A DNA stretch of 46,441 nucleotides from Streptomyces sp. ISL-12 (GTDB taxonomy: Bacteria > Actinomycetota > Actinomycetes > Streptomycetales > Streptomycetaceae), in assembly GCF_018614415.1 (NCBI RefSeq), contig NZ_JAGGOO010000104.1, positions 1-46,441 of the forward strand, given 5' to 3'. Position 1 is the stretch's first letter; each line of letters begins with the position of its first letter. The notes under the pieces were generated by a model that saw nothing but the letters and a program-made list of their open reading frames with translations, had not been told where the DNA came from and did not search any database. Positions 1 through 8,415 of this stretch are shown one piece after another. Both the position numbers and the translations under genes were made by a program.

Positions 1-263
1 CCTCCGACGCGGGGGCCCCGGCAGCACAGGGCCGGGACGGTCACGGCGGCGGCACGGAGCAGGACGGCACGCGTGGGCACGGCCCCGCCGCCCCCGGCGG
101 CACACCGGACCCCGCGGCACCGGAGGCCCCAGCCGCCCCCCGGCCCCCACACCCGCCGGCCGAGCAGCCCCCGGCAGCAGCCCCGGCCCCCCACAGCCCC
201 GGCGCCCCCGGCACCCGTGCCACGGACCAGCGCACGCACGCGCGGCCGGACACGGGACCGGAC
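1..263. other. Low-complexity GC-rich stretch at window edge
   Basis: The stretch is very rich in C and G. Read in the frame of the following protease gene it is open from base 3 and would encode an Ala/Pro/Gly/Asp-rich, disordered-looking segment with no start codon before base 264. Another frame is also open and ends in a TGA at 265-267 that overlaps the GTG at 264. So it may be the tail of an upstream gene overlapping by GTGA, or an N-terminal extension of the protease gene. No known domain is visible, and the window edge prevents a decision. Confidence 0.4.
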
Positions 264-1487
264 GTGAGGTCTGACACGCGATCGGTCACGCGGTCGGACG
301 GCGGCGGCCCCGACCGCCCGCCGCGCCGCCCCCGCGAACCCGGCGGCGGCCTGCTGATGGGCCGCCCGTTCGGCGTCCCCGTCTACGTCGCCCCCAGCTG
401 GTTCCTGGTCGCCGCGCTGATCACCTGGGTGTTCGGCGGCCAGCTCGACCGCGTCCTGCCCGAGCTGGGCGCCGCCCGCTACCTGGTCTCCCTCTTCTTC
501 GCGGTCGCCTTCTACGCCTCCGTCCTCGTCCACGAACTGGCCCACACCGTCGCCGCCCTCCGCTTCAAGCTCCCGGTCCGCCGCATCCAGCTCCAGTTCT
601 TCGGCGGCGTCTCCGAGATCGAGAAGGAGGCCGAGACCCCCGGCCGCGAATTCGTCCTGGCCTTCGTCGGCCCGCTGCTCTCCCTCGTCCTCGCCGGCGT
701 CTTCTACCTCGCTCTGCTGCCCGTCGAGCCCGGCACCGTCCCCGGCGTCCTGCTGGCCGGCCTGATGATCTCCAACCTCATCGTGGCCGCCTTCAACCTG
801 CTCCCCGGCCTCCCCCTGGACGGCGGCCGGATGCTCCGTGCCGTCGTGTGGAAGATCACCGGCAAGCCGATGACCGGCACCGTCGCCGCCGCCTGGGTCG
901 GCCGAGCCCTCGCCATCTCCGTCCTGATCGGCCTGCCCCTGCTCACCCAGGCCGGCGCCCTCGGCGCCGACGCCGTGGACAACGTCGGCATGGACACCGT
1001 CATGGACGCCCTGCTGGCCGCCATCCTCGCCGCGATCATCTGGACCGGCGCCGGCAACAGCCTGCGCATGGCCCGCCTGCGCGAACACCTCCCCGAGCTG
1101 CGCGCCCGCAACCTCACCCGCCGCGCGGTCCCCGTCGAGACCGACACCCCGCTCTCCGAGGCACTGCGCCGCGCCAACGCCGCCGGCGCTCGCGCCCTGG
1201 TCGTCGTCGACGCCGAGGGCGCCCCCCTCTCCCTGGTCCGCGAGGCCGCCATCGTCGGCGTACCCGAACACCGCCGCCCCTGGGTCGCGGTCAGCGGCCT
1301 CGCCCAGGACCTCACCGACGGCATGCGCGTCTCGGCCGAGCTGGCCGGCGAGGAACTCCTCGACGCCCTGCGCGCCACCCCCGCCACCGAGTACCTGGTC
1401 ACCGAGGAGACCGGCGAGATCTACGGCGTCCTGTCCGCCGCCGACGTGGAGCGCGCCTTCGTCAAGGCGATGGCCCGACCCTCCTGA
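264..1487 (+). CDS. Site-2 protease family zinc metalloprotease with C-terminal CBS-like region
   Basis: A 407-residue intramembrane zinc metalloprotease of the site-2 protease (M50, SpoIVFB-like) family, which cuts membrane-embedded substrates such as anti-sigma factors. The zinc motif HELAH is at residues 90-94. The second motif, Asn-Leu-Leu-Pro-Gly then Leu-Asp-Gly-Gly-Arg, lies at about 178-189 and its Asp186 is the third zinc ligand in the family. Several hydrophobic segments run from about 40 to 270. The part from about 280 to the end looks like a degenerate CBS-domain pair, usual in this subfamily. The first 30 residues are polar, Arg/Pro-rich and probably not conserved, so the start at GTG 264 is uncertain; the conserved part begins near residue 32 (MGRPFGVPV). 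The gene lies 38 bases before trmI on the same strand. The substrate is unknown. Confidence 0.88.
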   Translation: MRSDTRSVTRSDGGGPDRPPRRPREPGGGLLMGRPFGVPVYVAPSWFLVAALITWVFGGQLDRVLPELGAARYLVSLFFAVAFYASVLVHELAHTVAALRFKLPVRRIQLQFFGGVSEIEKEAETPGREFVLAFVGPLLSLVLAGVFYLALLPVEPGTVPGVLLAGLMISNLIVAAFNLLPGLPLDGGRMLRAVVWKITGKPMTGTVAAAWVGRALAISVLIGLPLLTQAGALGADAVDNVGMDTVMDALLAAILAAIIWTGAGNSLRMARLREHLPELRARNLTRRAVPVETDTPLSEALRRANAAGARALVVVDAEGAPLSLVREAAIVGVPEHRRPWVAVSGLAQDLTDGMRVSAELAGEELLDALRATPATEYLVTEETGEIYGVLSAADVERAFVKAMARPS

Positions 1488-1513
1488 TGGTCGGTGGGCA
1501 TCCGAAACGCCGG

Positions 1514-1519
1514 TAGGCT
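1514..1519 (+). promoter_or_regulatory. Candidate -10 hexamer (TAGGCT) of trmI, leaderless geometry
   Basis: TAGGCT fits the TANNNT -10 pattern and ends six bases before the ATG at 1526, so transcription would start at or next to the start codon. There is no convincing ribosome binding site before the ATG. No clear -35 element was found. Confidence 0.45.
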
Positions 1520-1525
1520 GGTCAC

Positions 1526-2428
1526 ATGTCCGAACCGACCGGTGCCGCCCGCAGGCGCGGGCCCTTCAAGGTCGGGGACCAGGTTCAGCTGACCGACCCC
1601 AAGGGCCGCCACTACACGTTCACGCTCGAGGCCGGGAAGAACTTCCACACCCACAAGGGTTCCTTCCCCCACGACGAGCTGATCGGCGCTCCCGAGGGCA
1701 GCGTTGTCCGTACCACCGGGAACGTCGCCTACCTCGCGCTGCGCCCCCTGCTCCCCGACTACGTCCTGTCCATGCCCCGCGGCGCCGCCGTGGTCTACCC
1801 CAAGGACGCGGGGCAGATCCTCGCCTTCGCCGACATCTTCCCCGGCGCGCGCGTCGTGGAAGCCGGAGTCGGCTCCGGCTCGCTGAGCAGCTTCCTGCTG
1901 CGCGCCATCGGCGACCAGGGCATGCTGCACTCCTACGAGCGCCGCGAGGACTTCGCCGACATCGCGCGCGGCAACGTGGAGCGCTACTTCGGCGGCCCGC
2001 ACCCCGCCTGGCAGCTCACCGTCGGCGACCTCCAGGACAACCTGTCCGACACCGACGTCGACCGCGTCATCCTCGACATGCTCGCCCCCTGGGAGTGCCT
2101 GGAGGCCGTCTCCAAGGCGCTGGTCCCCGGCGGCATCCTGTGCTGCTACGTGGCGACCACCACCCAGCTCGCCCGGACCGTGGAGTCCATCCGGGAGATC
2201 GGCTGCTTCAACGAGCCGACCTCCTGGGAGACCATGATCCGCAACTGGCACGTCGAGGGCCTGGCCGTCCGCCCGGACCACCGGATGATCGGCCACACCG
2301 GTTTCCTGCTCACCGCCCGCCGTCTCGCCGACGGCGTGGAACCGCCCATGCGCCGCCGCCGGCCCGCCAAGGGCGCCTACGGCGAGGACTACACCGGCCC
2401 CAACGCCGACGGAGGCACCGGCCGCTGA
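1526..2428 (+). CDS. trmI: tRNA (adenine-58-N1)-methyltransferase, TrmI type
   Basis: A 300-residue SAM-dependent methyltransferase that makes 1-methyladenosine at position 58 of tRNAs. Residues 1-75 form the small beta-rich N-terminal domain of the family. The SAM-binding loop is at about 110-121 (VVEAGVGSGSLS), and the acidic motif ILDMLAPWE at 182-190 matches motif IV of TrmI, where the Asp takes part in catalysis. The last 35 residues are a polar, Arg-rich tail. Actinobacterial TrmI is about 280-300 residues, so it is complete. In actinobacteria this gene typically lies upstream of arc, as here. It appears to have its own promoter (TAGGCT at 1514) and is closed by a very strong hairpin. 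Confidence 0.95.
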   Translation: MSEPTGAARRRGPFKVGDQVQLTDPKGRHYTFTLEAGKNFHTHKGSFPHDELIGAPEGSVVRTTGNVAYLALRPLLPDYVLSMPRGAAVVYPKDAGQILAFADIFPGARVVEAGVGSGSLSSFLLRAIGDQGMLHSYERREDFADIARGNVERYFGGPHPAWQLTVGDLQDNLSDTDVDRVILDMLAPWECLEAVSKALVPGGILCCYVATTTQLARTVESIREIGCFNEPTSWETMIRNWHVEGLAVRPDHRMIGHTGFLLTARRLADGVEPPMRRRRPAKGAYGEDYTGPNADGGTGR

Positions 2429-2448
2429 CCCGGCCCCGTCCCCCGTAC

Positions 2449-2516
2449 CAACGCGACGACGCCGTGGTCCAGTTCCCGCACGCACCGGGGAACTGGACCA
2501 CGGCGTCGTCACGTTG
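2449..2516 (+). terminator. Very long hairpin downstream of trmI
   Basis: The arms 2449-2477 and 2488-2516 are 29 bases each, with a single mismatch (C2454 against A2511) and a 10-base loop. There is no U-run after it, which is common for Streptomyces terminators. It lies between trmI and the next gene, both on the plus strand. Confidence 0.85.
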
Positions 2517-2658
2517 ACAGGGCACCATCACGCGCCCCGCACACGACCGGTCGTGACCGGAACACACGCGGGTACCCACCCCGCCGTTCCCCCGCACTGT
2601 GACGTGTGGCACGATGCTGGGCACCCCACCGGCACAGCCCTCACAGGAGACGCTCCTC

Positions 2659-3234
2659 GTGCAGCACCCCGCCGTCCCGGAACTGGCACACACGCGTACC
2701 CGCCCGATCCACTGGGTCGCCACCGCAACCGCCGTCGCCGCCGTGGTGGCCCTCTCCTCGGTCCTGCAGCCCGACGCCGCGACAGCGGCCCAGGCGGCGA
2801 GCCCCAAGGCCGAGCCGGCCCGGACTAAGGCCGCACCGCCCGACCCCGCGAGCGTCACGTTCCCCCTGGACTGCGGCCCGGTGAAGGCCCTGGTCCAGAA
2901 GAAGGCGTCCGGCGACCTGGACGGCGACGGCCGCCCGGAGACGGTCGCCGCGGTGCACTGCGACGCCCCCATGGGCACCCCGCCCGACGGCGTCTACGTC
3001 CTGACCTCGGGCAGCGACGGCGAGCCCCGGGTGGTCGCGACGCTGATCGACCCCGAGGAGCGCCGGACCGTCACCGACCTCTCCGTCACCGACGGCGCCG
3101 TCCTCGCCACGTACCTCGGCTACTCGTCGGCCGACGTACCCAGTTGCTGCCCGGACGTCGAGGAAGACGCGAAGTGGCGCTGGAACAACGGCGCGTTCGT
3201 CCGCTCCACACCCGCGAAGGCCCACTCGGTGTGA
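2659..3234 (+). CDS. Small secreted or membrane-anchored protein of unknown function
   Basis: A 191-residue protein whose function I do not recognise. The N-terminus has a short polar stretch, then a hydrophobic run at about 19-37 (VATATAVAAVVALSSVL) and an Ala-rich segment, which fits a signal peptide or membrane anchor. The mature part carries ASGDLDGDGRPETV, an acidic Asp-x-Asp-x-Asp-Gly loop like the calcium-binding loops of FG-GAP repeat proteins, and three Cys, two of them adjacent (SCCPD). I chose GTG 2659 because AGGAGA lies 8 bases before it. The frame is open to a GTG at 2599, but that start would place 20 uncharged residues before the signal. It stands alone between the trmI hairpin and the convergent ferredoxin gene. 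Confidence 0.75.
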   Translation: MQHPAVPELAHTRTRPIHWVATATAVAAVVALSSVLQPDAATAAQAASPKAEPARTKAAPPDPASVTFPLDCGPVKALVQKKASGDLDGDGRPETVAAVHCDAPMGTPPDGVYVLTSGSDGEPRVVATLIDPEERRTVTDLSVTDGAVLATYLGYSSADVPSCCPDVEEDAKWRWNNGAFVRSTPAKAHSV

Positions 3235-3307
3235 GCGCGAACCGCGCCGTCCCCATGTGAGACATCAGACATCGGTCACGGACTGTACGCAATAGGTTGC
3301 GATTTGG

Positions 3308-3607
3308 TCACTCTGCGTCCGGTCCGTAGACCTCGACCCTGTCCGAAACCCGACGTACGTGGATGCACTCGCCCGGACACTCCTTCGCCGAGTCGACCAC
3401 ATCCGTGAGAAGCGGCAACGGTACGGGTGTTGTCGCCCCCTCGGCCTGCAGCAGCTCGTCGTCCGCGCCCTTGACGTAGGCGAGACCGTCGATGTCCAGC
3501 TCGAACACCTCGGGCGCGTACTGGGCACAGATGCCGTCGCCGGTACACAGGTCCTGATCGATCCAGACCTCCAATGCCTCACCGGCGACTCCGGCCTCCT
3601 GCTGCAC
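3308..3607 (-). CDS. Small ferredoxin, 3Fe-4S / 4Fe-4S type
   Basis: A 99-residue electron carrier. Cys21 and Cys27 lie in CTGDGIC, followed by APEVFEL, and Cys77 and Cys81 lie in CPGEC. This is the pattern of the small actinobacterial ferredoxins that often serve cytochromes P450. The residue at the second cluster position is Asp24, so the motif reads C-x2-D-x2-C. In Pyrococcus furiosus ferredoxin an Asp at this place ligates a 4Fe-4S cluster, so the cluster type is open. The start is GTG 3607, with AGGAG 8 bases before it. It is transcribed away from arc, and the pair shares the intergenic region 3608-3855. No P450 is adjacent (the nearest is 23 kb away), so its partner is unknown. Confidence 0.9.
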   Translation of the reverse strand: MQQEAGVAGEALEVWIDQDLCTGDGICAQYAPEVFELDIDGLAYVKGADDELLQAEGATTPVPLPLLTDVVDSAKECPGECIHVRRVSDRVEVYGPDAE

Positions 3608-3811
3608 GATCGTCTCTCCTGCCGTTTCTGCGTCGAGCGGCGGGAATCCGGCCAGCTCTGACGGGTGTTGAACACTTCGAGCCTACCGCCGCCTGCTTTC
3701 CCGACGTGTTCCGTGGGTATTCCCCTGGCGTGAGGGAGAGCGCAAGGGTGAAGATCGGACACACCCCGACCGTCTTTGTGATCTAGGGGTTTCAATCGAC
3801 ACCCACCCAGG

Positions 3812-3817
3812 TAGGGT
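3812..3817 (+). promoter_or_regulatory. Candidate -10 hexamer (TAGGGT) of arc
   Basis: TAGGGT lies 38 bases before the arc start codon. A weak -35 candidate (TTTCAA at 3790-3795) sits 16 bases upstream. Called by pattern and position only. Confidence 0.3.
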
Positions 3818-3855
3818 CTGGAAGCGTCCAGCTCCCCTTGGAGGAGGTGAGGACC

Positions 3856-5622
3856 GTGGCAGCCCACGACGACGACATGAACCGCGGCATCCGCCCGGGA
3901 CGCGGGTCCGACGACCCGACCGGACAGATTGCCTATCTTGAGCAGGAGATCGCCGTCCTGCGACGCAAGCTCGCCGACTCTCCGCGGCACACGAGAATCC
4001 TCGAAGAGCGGATCGTCGAGCTGCAGACCAATCTGGCCGGCGTATCCGCGCAGAACGAGCGACTGGCCAATACACTCCGCGAGGCCCGCGACCAGATCGT
4101 GGCCCTCAAGGAGGAGGTCGACCGGCTGGCGCAGCCGCCGGCCGGCTTCGGTGTCTTCCTGCAGGCGAACGAGGACGGCACGGCCGACATCTTCACCGGG
4201 GGCCGCAAGCTCCGGGTGAACGTGAGCCCCAGCGTGGAGCTGGACGACCTGCGCCGCGGCCAGGAAGTCATGCTCAACGAGGCGCTCAACGTGGTCGAGG
4301 CCATGCAGTTCGAGAGCGTCGGCGACATCGTCACCCTCAAGGAAGTCCTGGAGGACGGCGAGCGCGCCCTGGTGCTGGGGCACACCGACGAGGAGCGCGT
4401 GGTCCGGCTCGCCGAGCCGCTGCGCGGCATCACCATCCGCGCCGGCGACGCCCTCCTGCTCGAACCCCGCTCCGGCTACGTCTACGAGGTCGTCCCCAAG
4501 AGCGAGGTCGAGGAACTCGTCCTCGAAGAGGTCCCCGACATCGGCTACGAGCAGATCGGCGGCCTCGGCGGACAGATCGAGATGATCCGCGACGCGGTCG
4601 AGCTCCCGTATCTCTACCCCGACCTGTTCAAGGAGCACGAGCTGCGTCCGCCCAAGGGCGTCCTGCTCTACGGCCCGCCCGGATGCGGCAAGACGCTCAT
4701 CGCCAAGGCGGTCGCGAACTCGCTGGCCAAGAAGGTCGCCGAGGTCACCGGCCAGGCCGCGGGCAAGAGCTTCTTCCTGAACATCAAGGGCCCCGAGCTG
4801 CTGAACAAGTACGTCGGTGAGACCGAGCGGCAGATCCGCCTGGTCTTCCAGCGGGCCCGGGAGAAGGCCAGCGAGGGCACCCCCGTCATCGTCTTCTTCG
4901 ACGAGATGGAGTCCCTCTTCCGCACCCGCGGCTCCGGTGTCAGCTCGGACGTGGAGAACACCATCGTCCCCCAGCTGCTCGCCGAGATCGACGGCGTGGA
5001 GGGCCTGCAGAACGTGGTCGTGATCGGCGCCTCCAACCGCGAGGACATGATCGACCCCGCCATCCTGCGGCCCGGCCGGCTCGACGTGAAGATCAAGATC
5101 GAGCGCCCGGACGCCGAGGCCGCCAAGGACATCTTCGGCAAGTACCTCACCGAGCGCCTCCCGCTCCACGAGGAAGACCTCAAGGAGCACGACAAGGACA
5201 AGGCGGCCACCGTCCAGAGCATGATCCAGACGGCGGTGGAACAGATGTACGCCGAATCCGAGGAGAACCGCTTCCTGGAGGTCACCTACGCCAATGGCGA
5301 CAAGGAAGTCCTCTACTTCAAGGACTTCAATTCCGGCGCCATGATCGAGAACATCGTGGGCCGCGCCAAGAAAATGGCGATCAAGGACTTCCTGGAGAAG
5401 AACCAGAAGGGCCTGCGCGTCTCCCACCTGCTCCAGGCCTGCGTGGACGAGTTCAAGGAGAACGAGGACCTGCCCAACACCACCAACCCGGACGACTGGG
5501 CCCGGATCTCCGGAAAGAAGGGCGAGCGGATCGTGTACATCCGTACGCTCGTCACCGGAAAGCAGGGCGCGGACACCGGACGCTCCATCGACACGGTGGC
5601 GAACACCGGTCAGTACCTGTAA
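3856..5622 (+). CDS. arc: Proteasome-associated AAA ATPase ARC (Mpa)
   Basis: A 588-residue ring-forming ATPase that recognises pupylated proteins, unfolds them and feeds them to the 20S proteasome. A coiled coil spans about residues 25-85; it is the part that binds Pup. Two OB-fold domains follow up to about 235. Then comes the AAA module with Walker A GPPGCGKT at 273-280, a pore-loop motif KYVGETE, Walker B VIVFFDEMES and the Arg-finger region ILRPGRLD. The C-terminus is GQYL, the penultimate-Tyr tail that docks on the proteasome. The start GTG 3856 is preceded by GGAGGAGGTGAGG; the frame is open to TTG 3838, but that codon is part of the ribosome binding site region. The length agrees with the known Streptomyces protein. 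A terminator follows directly. Confidence 0.98.
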   Translation: MAAHDDDMNRGIRPGRGSDDPTGQIAYLEQEIAVLRRKLADSPRHTRILEERIVELQTNLAGVSAQNERLANTLREARDQIVALKEEVDRLAQPPAGFGVFLQANEDGTADIFTGGRKLRVNVSPSVELDDLRRGQEVMLNEALNVVEAMQFESVGDIVTLKEVLEDGERALVLGHTDEERVVRLAEPLRGITIRAGDALLLEPRSGYVYEVVPKSEVEELVLEEVPDIGYEQIGGLGGQIEMIRDAVELPYLYPDLFKEHELRPPKGVLLYGPPGCGKTLIAKAVANSLAKKVAEVTGQAAGKSFFLNIKGPELLNKYVGETERQIRLVFQRAREKASEGTPVIVFFDEMESLFRTRGSGVSSDVENTIVPQLLAEIDGVEGLQNVVVIGASNREDMIDPAILRPGRLDVKIKIERPDAEAAKDIFGKYLTERLPLHEEDLKEHDKDKAATVQSMIQTAVEQMYAESEENRFLEVTYANGDKEVLYFKDFNSGAMIENIVGRAKKMAIKDFLEKNQKGLRVSHLLQACVDEFKENEDLPNTTNPDDWARISGKKGERIVYIRTLVTGKQGADTGRSIDTVANTGQYL

Positions 5623-5631
5623 AAAACCGGA

Positions 5632-5676
5632 CGGCTGCGGGTGTCCCTCAGCGGGTACCCGCAGCCGACTGTTTTT
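5632..5676 (+). terminator. Rho-independent terminator after arc
   Basis: The 11-base arms 5632-5642 and 5657-5667 pair perfectly, and a run of five T lies at 5672-5676. An A-run precedes the stem. It separates arc from dop, so dop needs its own promoter. Confidence 0.9.
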
Positions 5677-5859
5677 CCAGGGCCACGGCTGGAGCAAGGC
5701 AATGACGCAAATGATCTCCCCACCAGCGCAAAGGCGTTCTAGGCTCTTCCATACCGCCGAGTCGCGCAGTGCGGGGACGGGCACCGCACACGCACCGGAG
5801 CGCCAGCGGTACGTGAGCGGCGTCCACGACCGTGGGCACCGCCGGGCAAGGAGGGCCGC

Positions 5860-7371
5860 ATGACCGTACGGCGAGTAATGGGCATCGAGACGGAGTACGG
5901 CATCTCCGTCCCCGGTCACCCCAACGCCAATGCCATGCTCACCTCGTCCCAGATCGTCAACGCCTACGCGGCGGCGATGCACCGGGCCCGCCGGGCCCGC
6001 TGGGACTTCGAGGAGGAGAACCCGCTGCGGGACGCGCGAGGCTTCGACCTCGCCCGGGAGGCCGCCGACTCCAGCCAGCTCACCGACGAGGACATCGGCC
6101 TGGCCAACGTGATCCTCACCAACGGTGCCCGGCTCTACGTCGACCACGCGCACCCCGAGTACAGCGCGCCCGAGGTCACCAATCCGCGGGATGCCGTGCT
6201 CTGGGACAAGGCGGGCGAGCGCATCATGGCCGAGGCGGCCGAGCGGGCCGCCCAGCTGCCCGGGGCCCAGCCGATCCACCTGTACAAGAACAACACCGAC
6301 AACAAGGGCGCGTCCTACGGCACGCACGAGAACTACCTGATGAAGCGGGAGACCGCCTTCTCGGACATCGTGCGCCACCTGACGCCGTTCTTCGTCTCCC
6401 GGCAGGTCGTCACCGGCGCCGGCCGCGTCGGCATCGGCCAGGACGGCCACGAGCACGGCTTCCAGCTGAGCCAGCGCGCGGACTACTTCGAGGTCGAGGT
6501 CGGCCTGGAGACGACCCTGAAGCGCCCGATCATCAACACGCGCGACGAACCGCACGCGGACGCCGAGAAGTACCGCCGACTGCACGTGATCATCGGTGAC
6601 GCGAACCTGTCGGAGATCTCGACGTACCTGAAACTGGGCACGACCGCCCTGGTGCTGTCCATGATCGAGGACGGCTTCATCGCCGTGGACCTGGCGGTCG
6701 ACCAGCCGGTACGCACCCTCCACCAGGTCTCGCACGATCCCTCGCTGAAGCAGCTCGTCACGCTCCGCAGCGGACGGACGCTCACGGCGGTGCAGCTCCA
6801 GATGGAGTACTTCGAGCTGTCCCGCAAGTACGTGGAGGAGCGGTACGGGGCCGACGCGGACGACCAGACCAAGGACGTCCTGACCCGCTGGGAGGACACC
6901 CTCAACCGCCTGGAGAACGACCCGATGAGCCTGGCCGGCGAGCTGGACTGGGTCGCCAAGCGGGAACTCATGGAGGGCTACCGGCGCCGCGACGGCGTGG
7001 ACTGGGACGCGCCCCGGCTGCACCTGGTCGACCTCCAGTACGCGGACGTACGCCCCGAGAAGGGCTTGTACAACCGCCTGGCGGCCCGTGGCCGCATGAA
7101 GCGGCTGCTGGACGACGGGGAGGTCGAGCGGGCCCGTACGAAGCCGCCCGAGGACACCCGCGCCTACTTCCGCGGGCGCTGTCTTGAGCAGTACGCGGAC
7201 GACGTGGCCGCGGCCTCCTGGGACTCAGTGATCTTCGATCTGCCGGGCCGGGACTCGCTGCAGCGCGTACCGACCCTGGAGCCGCTTCGCGGAACGCGTA
7301 ATCACGTCAAGGAGCTGCTGGACCGCTGCCGGACCGCGGAAGACCTGGTCAGGGTGTTGTCCGGCGGATGA
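5860..7371 (+). CDS. dop: Pup deamidase / depupylase Dop
   Basis: A 503-residue enzyme with a glutamine-synthetase-like fold that hydrolyses the side-chain amide of the C-terminal Gln of Pup to Glu, and also removes Pup from tagged proteins. The N-terminal GIETEYGI (8-15) supplies the metal/ATP-binding Glu. The catalytic Asp of the family is Asp95, in LYVDHAHPEYS. Residues of about 45-80, absent from PafA, form the Dop loop. Mid-protein motifs KNNTDNKGASYG and INTRDEPHADAEKYRRLH are shared with PafA in this window. The start ATG 5860 has AAGGAGG 6 bases upstream. The intergenic region 5623-5859 must hold its promoter; I could not place one with confidence. Confidence 0.97.
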   Translation: MTVRRVMGIETEYGISVPGHPNANAMLTSSQIVNAYAAAMHRARRARWDFEEENPLRDARGFDLAREAADSSQLTDEDIGLANVILTNGARLYVDHAHPEYSAPEVTNPRDAVLWDKAGERIMAEAAERAAQLPGAQPIHLYKNNTDNKGASYGTHENYLMKRETAFSDIVRHLTPFFVSRQVVTGAGRVGIGQDGHEHGFQLSQRADYFEVEVGLETTLKRPIINTRDEPHADAEKYRRLHVIIGDANLSEISTYLKLGTTALVLSMIEDGFIAVDLAVDQPVRTLHQVSHDPSLKQLVTLRSGRTLTAVQLQMEYFELSRKYVEERYGADADDQTKDVLTRWEDTLNRLENDPMSLAGELDWVAKRELMEGYRRRDGVDWDAPRLHLVDLQYADVRPEKGLYNRLAARGRMKRLLDDGEVERARTKPPEDTRAYFRGRCLEQYADDVAAASWDSVIFDLPGRDSLQRVPTLEPLRGTRNHVKELLDRCRTAEDLVRVLSGG

Positions 7372-7424
7372 ACCGGGCGTGTTCCGGGCATGATCCTGGG
7401 CAGTGGGTACCCGGGCGGAGTCAG

Positions 7425-7453
7425 CCGGGCCGGGGTGAAAATCCCCGGCCCGG
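7425..7453 (+). terminator. Hairpin between dop and pup
   Basis: Perfect 11-base arms 7425-7435 and 7443-7453 enclose a 7-base A-rich loop. There is no U-run. It may end or attenuate dop transcripts, so pup may be expressed separately and more strongly. Confidence 0.6.
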
Positions 7454-7571
7454 GAATCATCGAGGTGGTCCCCGCGCGTTGTGTATTCCGCGGGGCCGAT
7501 GTCAGAGCCGGCTTGTAGGGTCGGATCTTGACGAGCGAACTGTGTCGGGCGAACCGAGCGGGGTGAGGGTT

Positions 7572-7790
7572 ATGGCGACCAAGGACACCGGCGGCGGGCA
7601 GCAGAAGGCCACGCGTTCCACCGAGGAGGTCGAGGAGCAGGCGCAGGACGCGCAGGCGTCGGAGGACCTCAAGGAACGGCAGGAGAAGCTGAGCGACGAC
7701 GTCGACTCGGTGCTGGACGAGATCGATGATGTGCTCGAGGAAAACGCAGAGGACTTCGTTCGCTCATTCGTTCAGAAGGGCGGTCAGTAG
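7572..7790 (+). CDS. pup: Prokaryotic ubiquitin-like protein Pup
   Basis: A 72-residue, intrinsically disordered protein tag. The C-terminus is VQKGGQ: the final Gln must be deamidated to Glu by Dop before PafA can join it to lysines of target proteins. The central part (about 35-65) is rich in Asp, Glu and Leu and is the part that forms a helix on the ARC coiled coil. I chose ATG 7572, preceded by GGTGAGGG; the frame is open further upstream to 7368, but no homologous Pup extends there. It lies 200 bases after dop and 31 bases before the endonuclease VII-domain gene. Confidence 0.98.
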   Translation: MATKDTGGGQQKATRSTEEVEEQAQDAQASEDLKERQEKLSDDVDSVLDEIDDVLEENAEDFVRSFVQKGGQ

Positions 7791-7821
7791 CCTTCGAATC
7801 GAAGGTCACGGGGGGCGGTCT

Positions 7822-8415
7822 TTGTCGAGTGAAGAATCTGTCAAGCGTTGCCCGCAGTGCAAGCAGCACAAGCCGCGGGCAGCGTTTGCACGGAACAAGG
7901 CGATGCGTGACGGGTTGCAGGCCTACTGCCGAGAGTGCGCGGCGGCCTATCACCAGGAACGCCAGGTGGCCAAGGGGCGCAACGTTCGACCCCGAGTGGA
8001 CGTGCCCGAGGGGCACAAGCTCTGCCGGACATGCGGTGAGATCAAACCGCACGCTGAGTGGGCTCGAAACCGTAGCGCCTCCGATGGTCTGGCTACGCTC
8101 TGCAAGCCCTGCAAAGCGGCGCAGGGGCGCGCTCGGCGCTTGAAGCGTCACTACGGCCTCACCGAGGGCGAGCGTGATGCGGTGGTCGCTTCTCAGATGG
8201 GGCTCTGCGTGATCTGTCTGAAGGCTCCGGCCGTCCATGTGGACCACTGCCACAAGACGGGTAGGGTCCGTGGCGTACTGTGCTTCAACTGCAATTCGGC
8301 CATCGGTAAGTTCGGGGACGACCCCGACGCCGTCCGTCGGGCCGCCGCTTACTTGGAAGGAATCGCGTGGAAGCCAACACTCGTAGCACCGGGCGTCTAC
8401 CAGCTGCCTTCCTGA
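7822..8415 (+). CDS. Endonuclease VII-domain protein with two N-terminal Cys-pair motifs
   Basis: A 197-residue predicted nuclease. The C-terminal part (about 110-180) matches the recombination endonuclease VII / HNH fold: YGLTEGERDAV, then C129-x2-C132, HVDHCH at 139-144, RGVLC154-x2-C157 and IGKFGDDP. The Cys pairs hold structural zinc and the DH pair belongs to the active site in this family. The N-terminal part is a duplication: C10-x2-C13 ... KPRAAFARN ... DGL ... C36-x2-C39 and C68-x2-C71 ... KPHAEWARN ... DGL ... C94-x2-C97, each probably one zinc-binding knuckle. The likely start is TTG 7822; the ribosome binding site is weak (GGGGGG). The 3' end overlaps prcB by 49 bases, so the two are probably translationally coupled. 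The link between a nuclease and the proteasome is unexplained. Confidence 0.85.
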   Translation: MSSEESVKRCPQCKQHKPRAAFARNKAMRDGLQAYCRECAAAYHQERQVAKGRNVRPRVDVPEGHKLCRTCGEIKPHAEWARNRSASDGLATLCKPCKAAQGRARRLKRHYGLTEGERDAVVASQMGLCVICLKAPAVHVDHCHKTGRVRGVLCFNCNSAIGKFGDDPDAVRRAAAYLEGIAWKPTLVAPGVYQLPS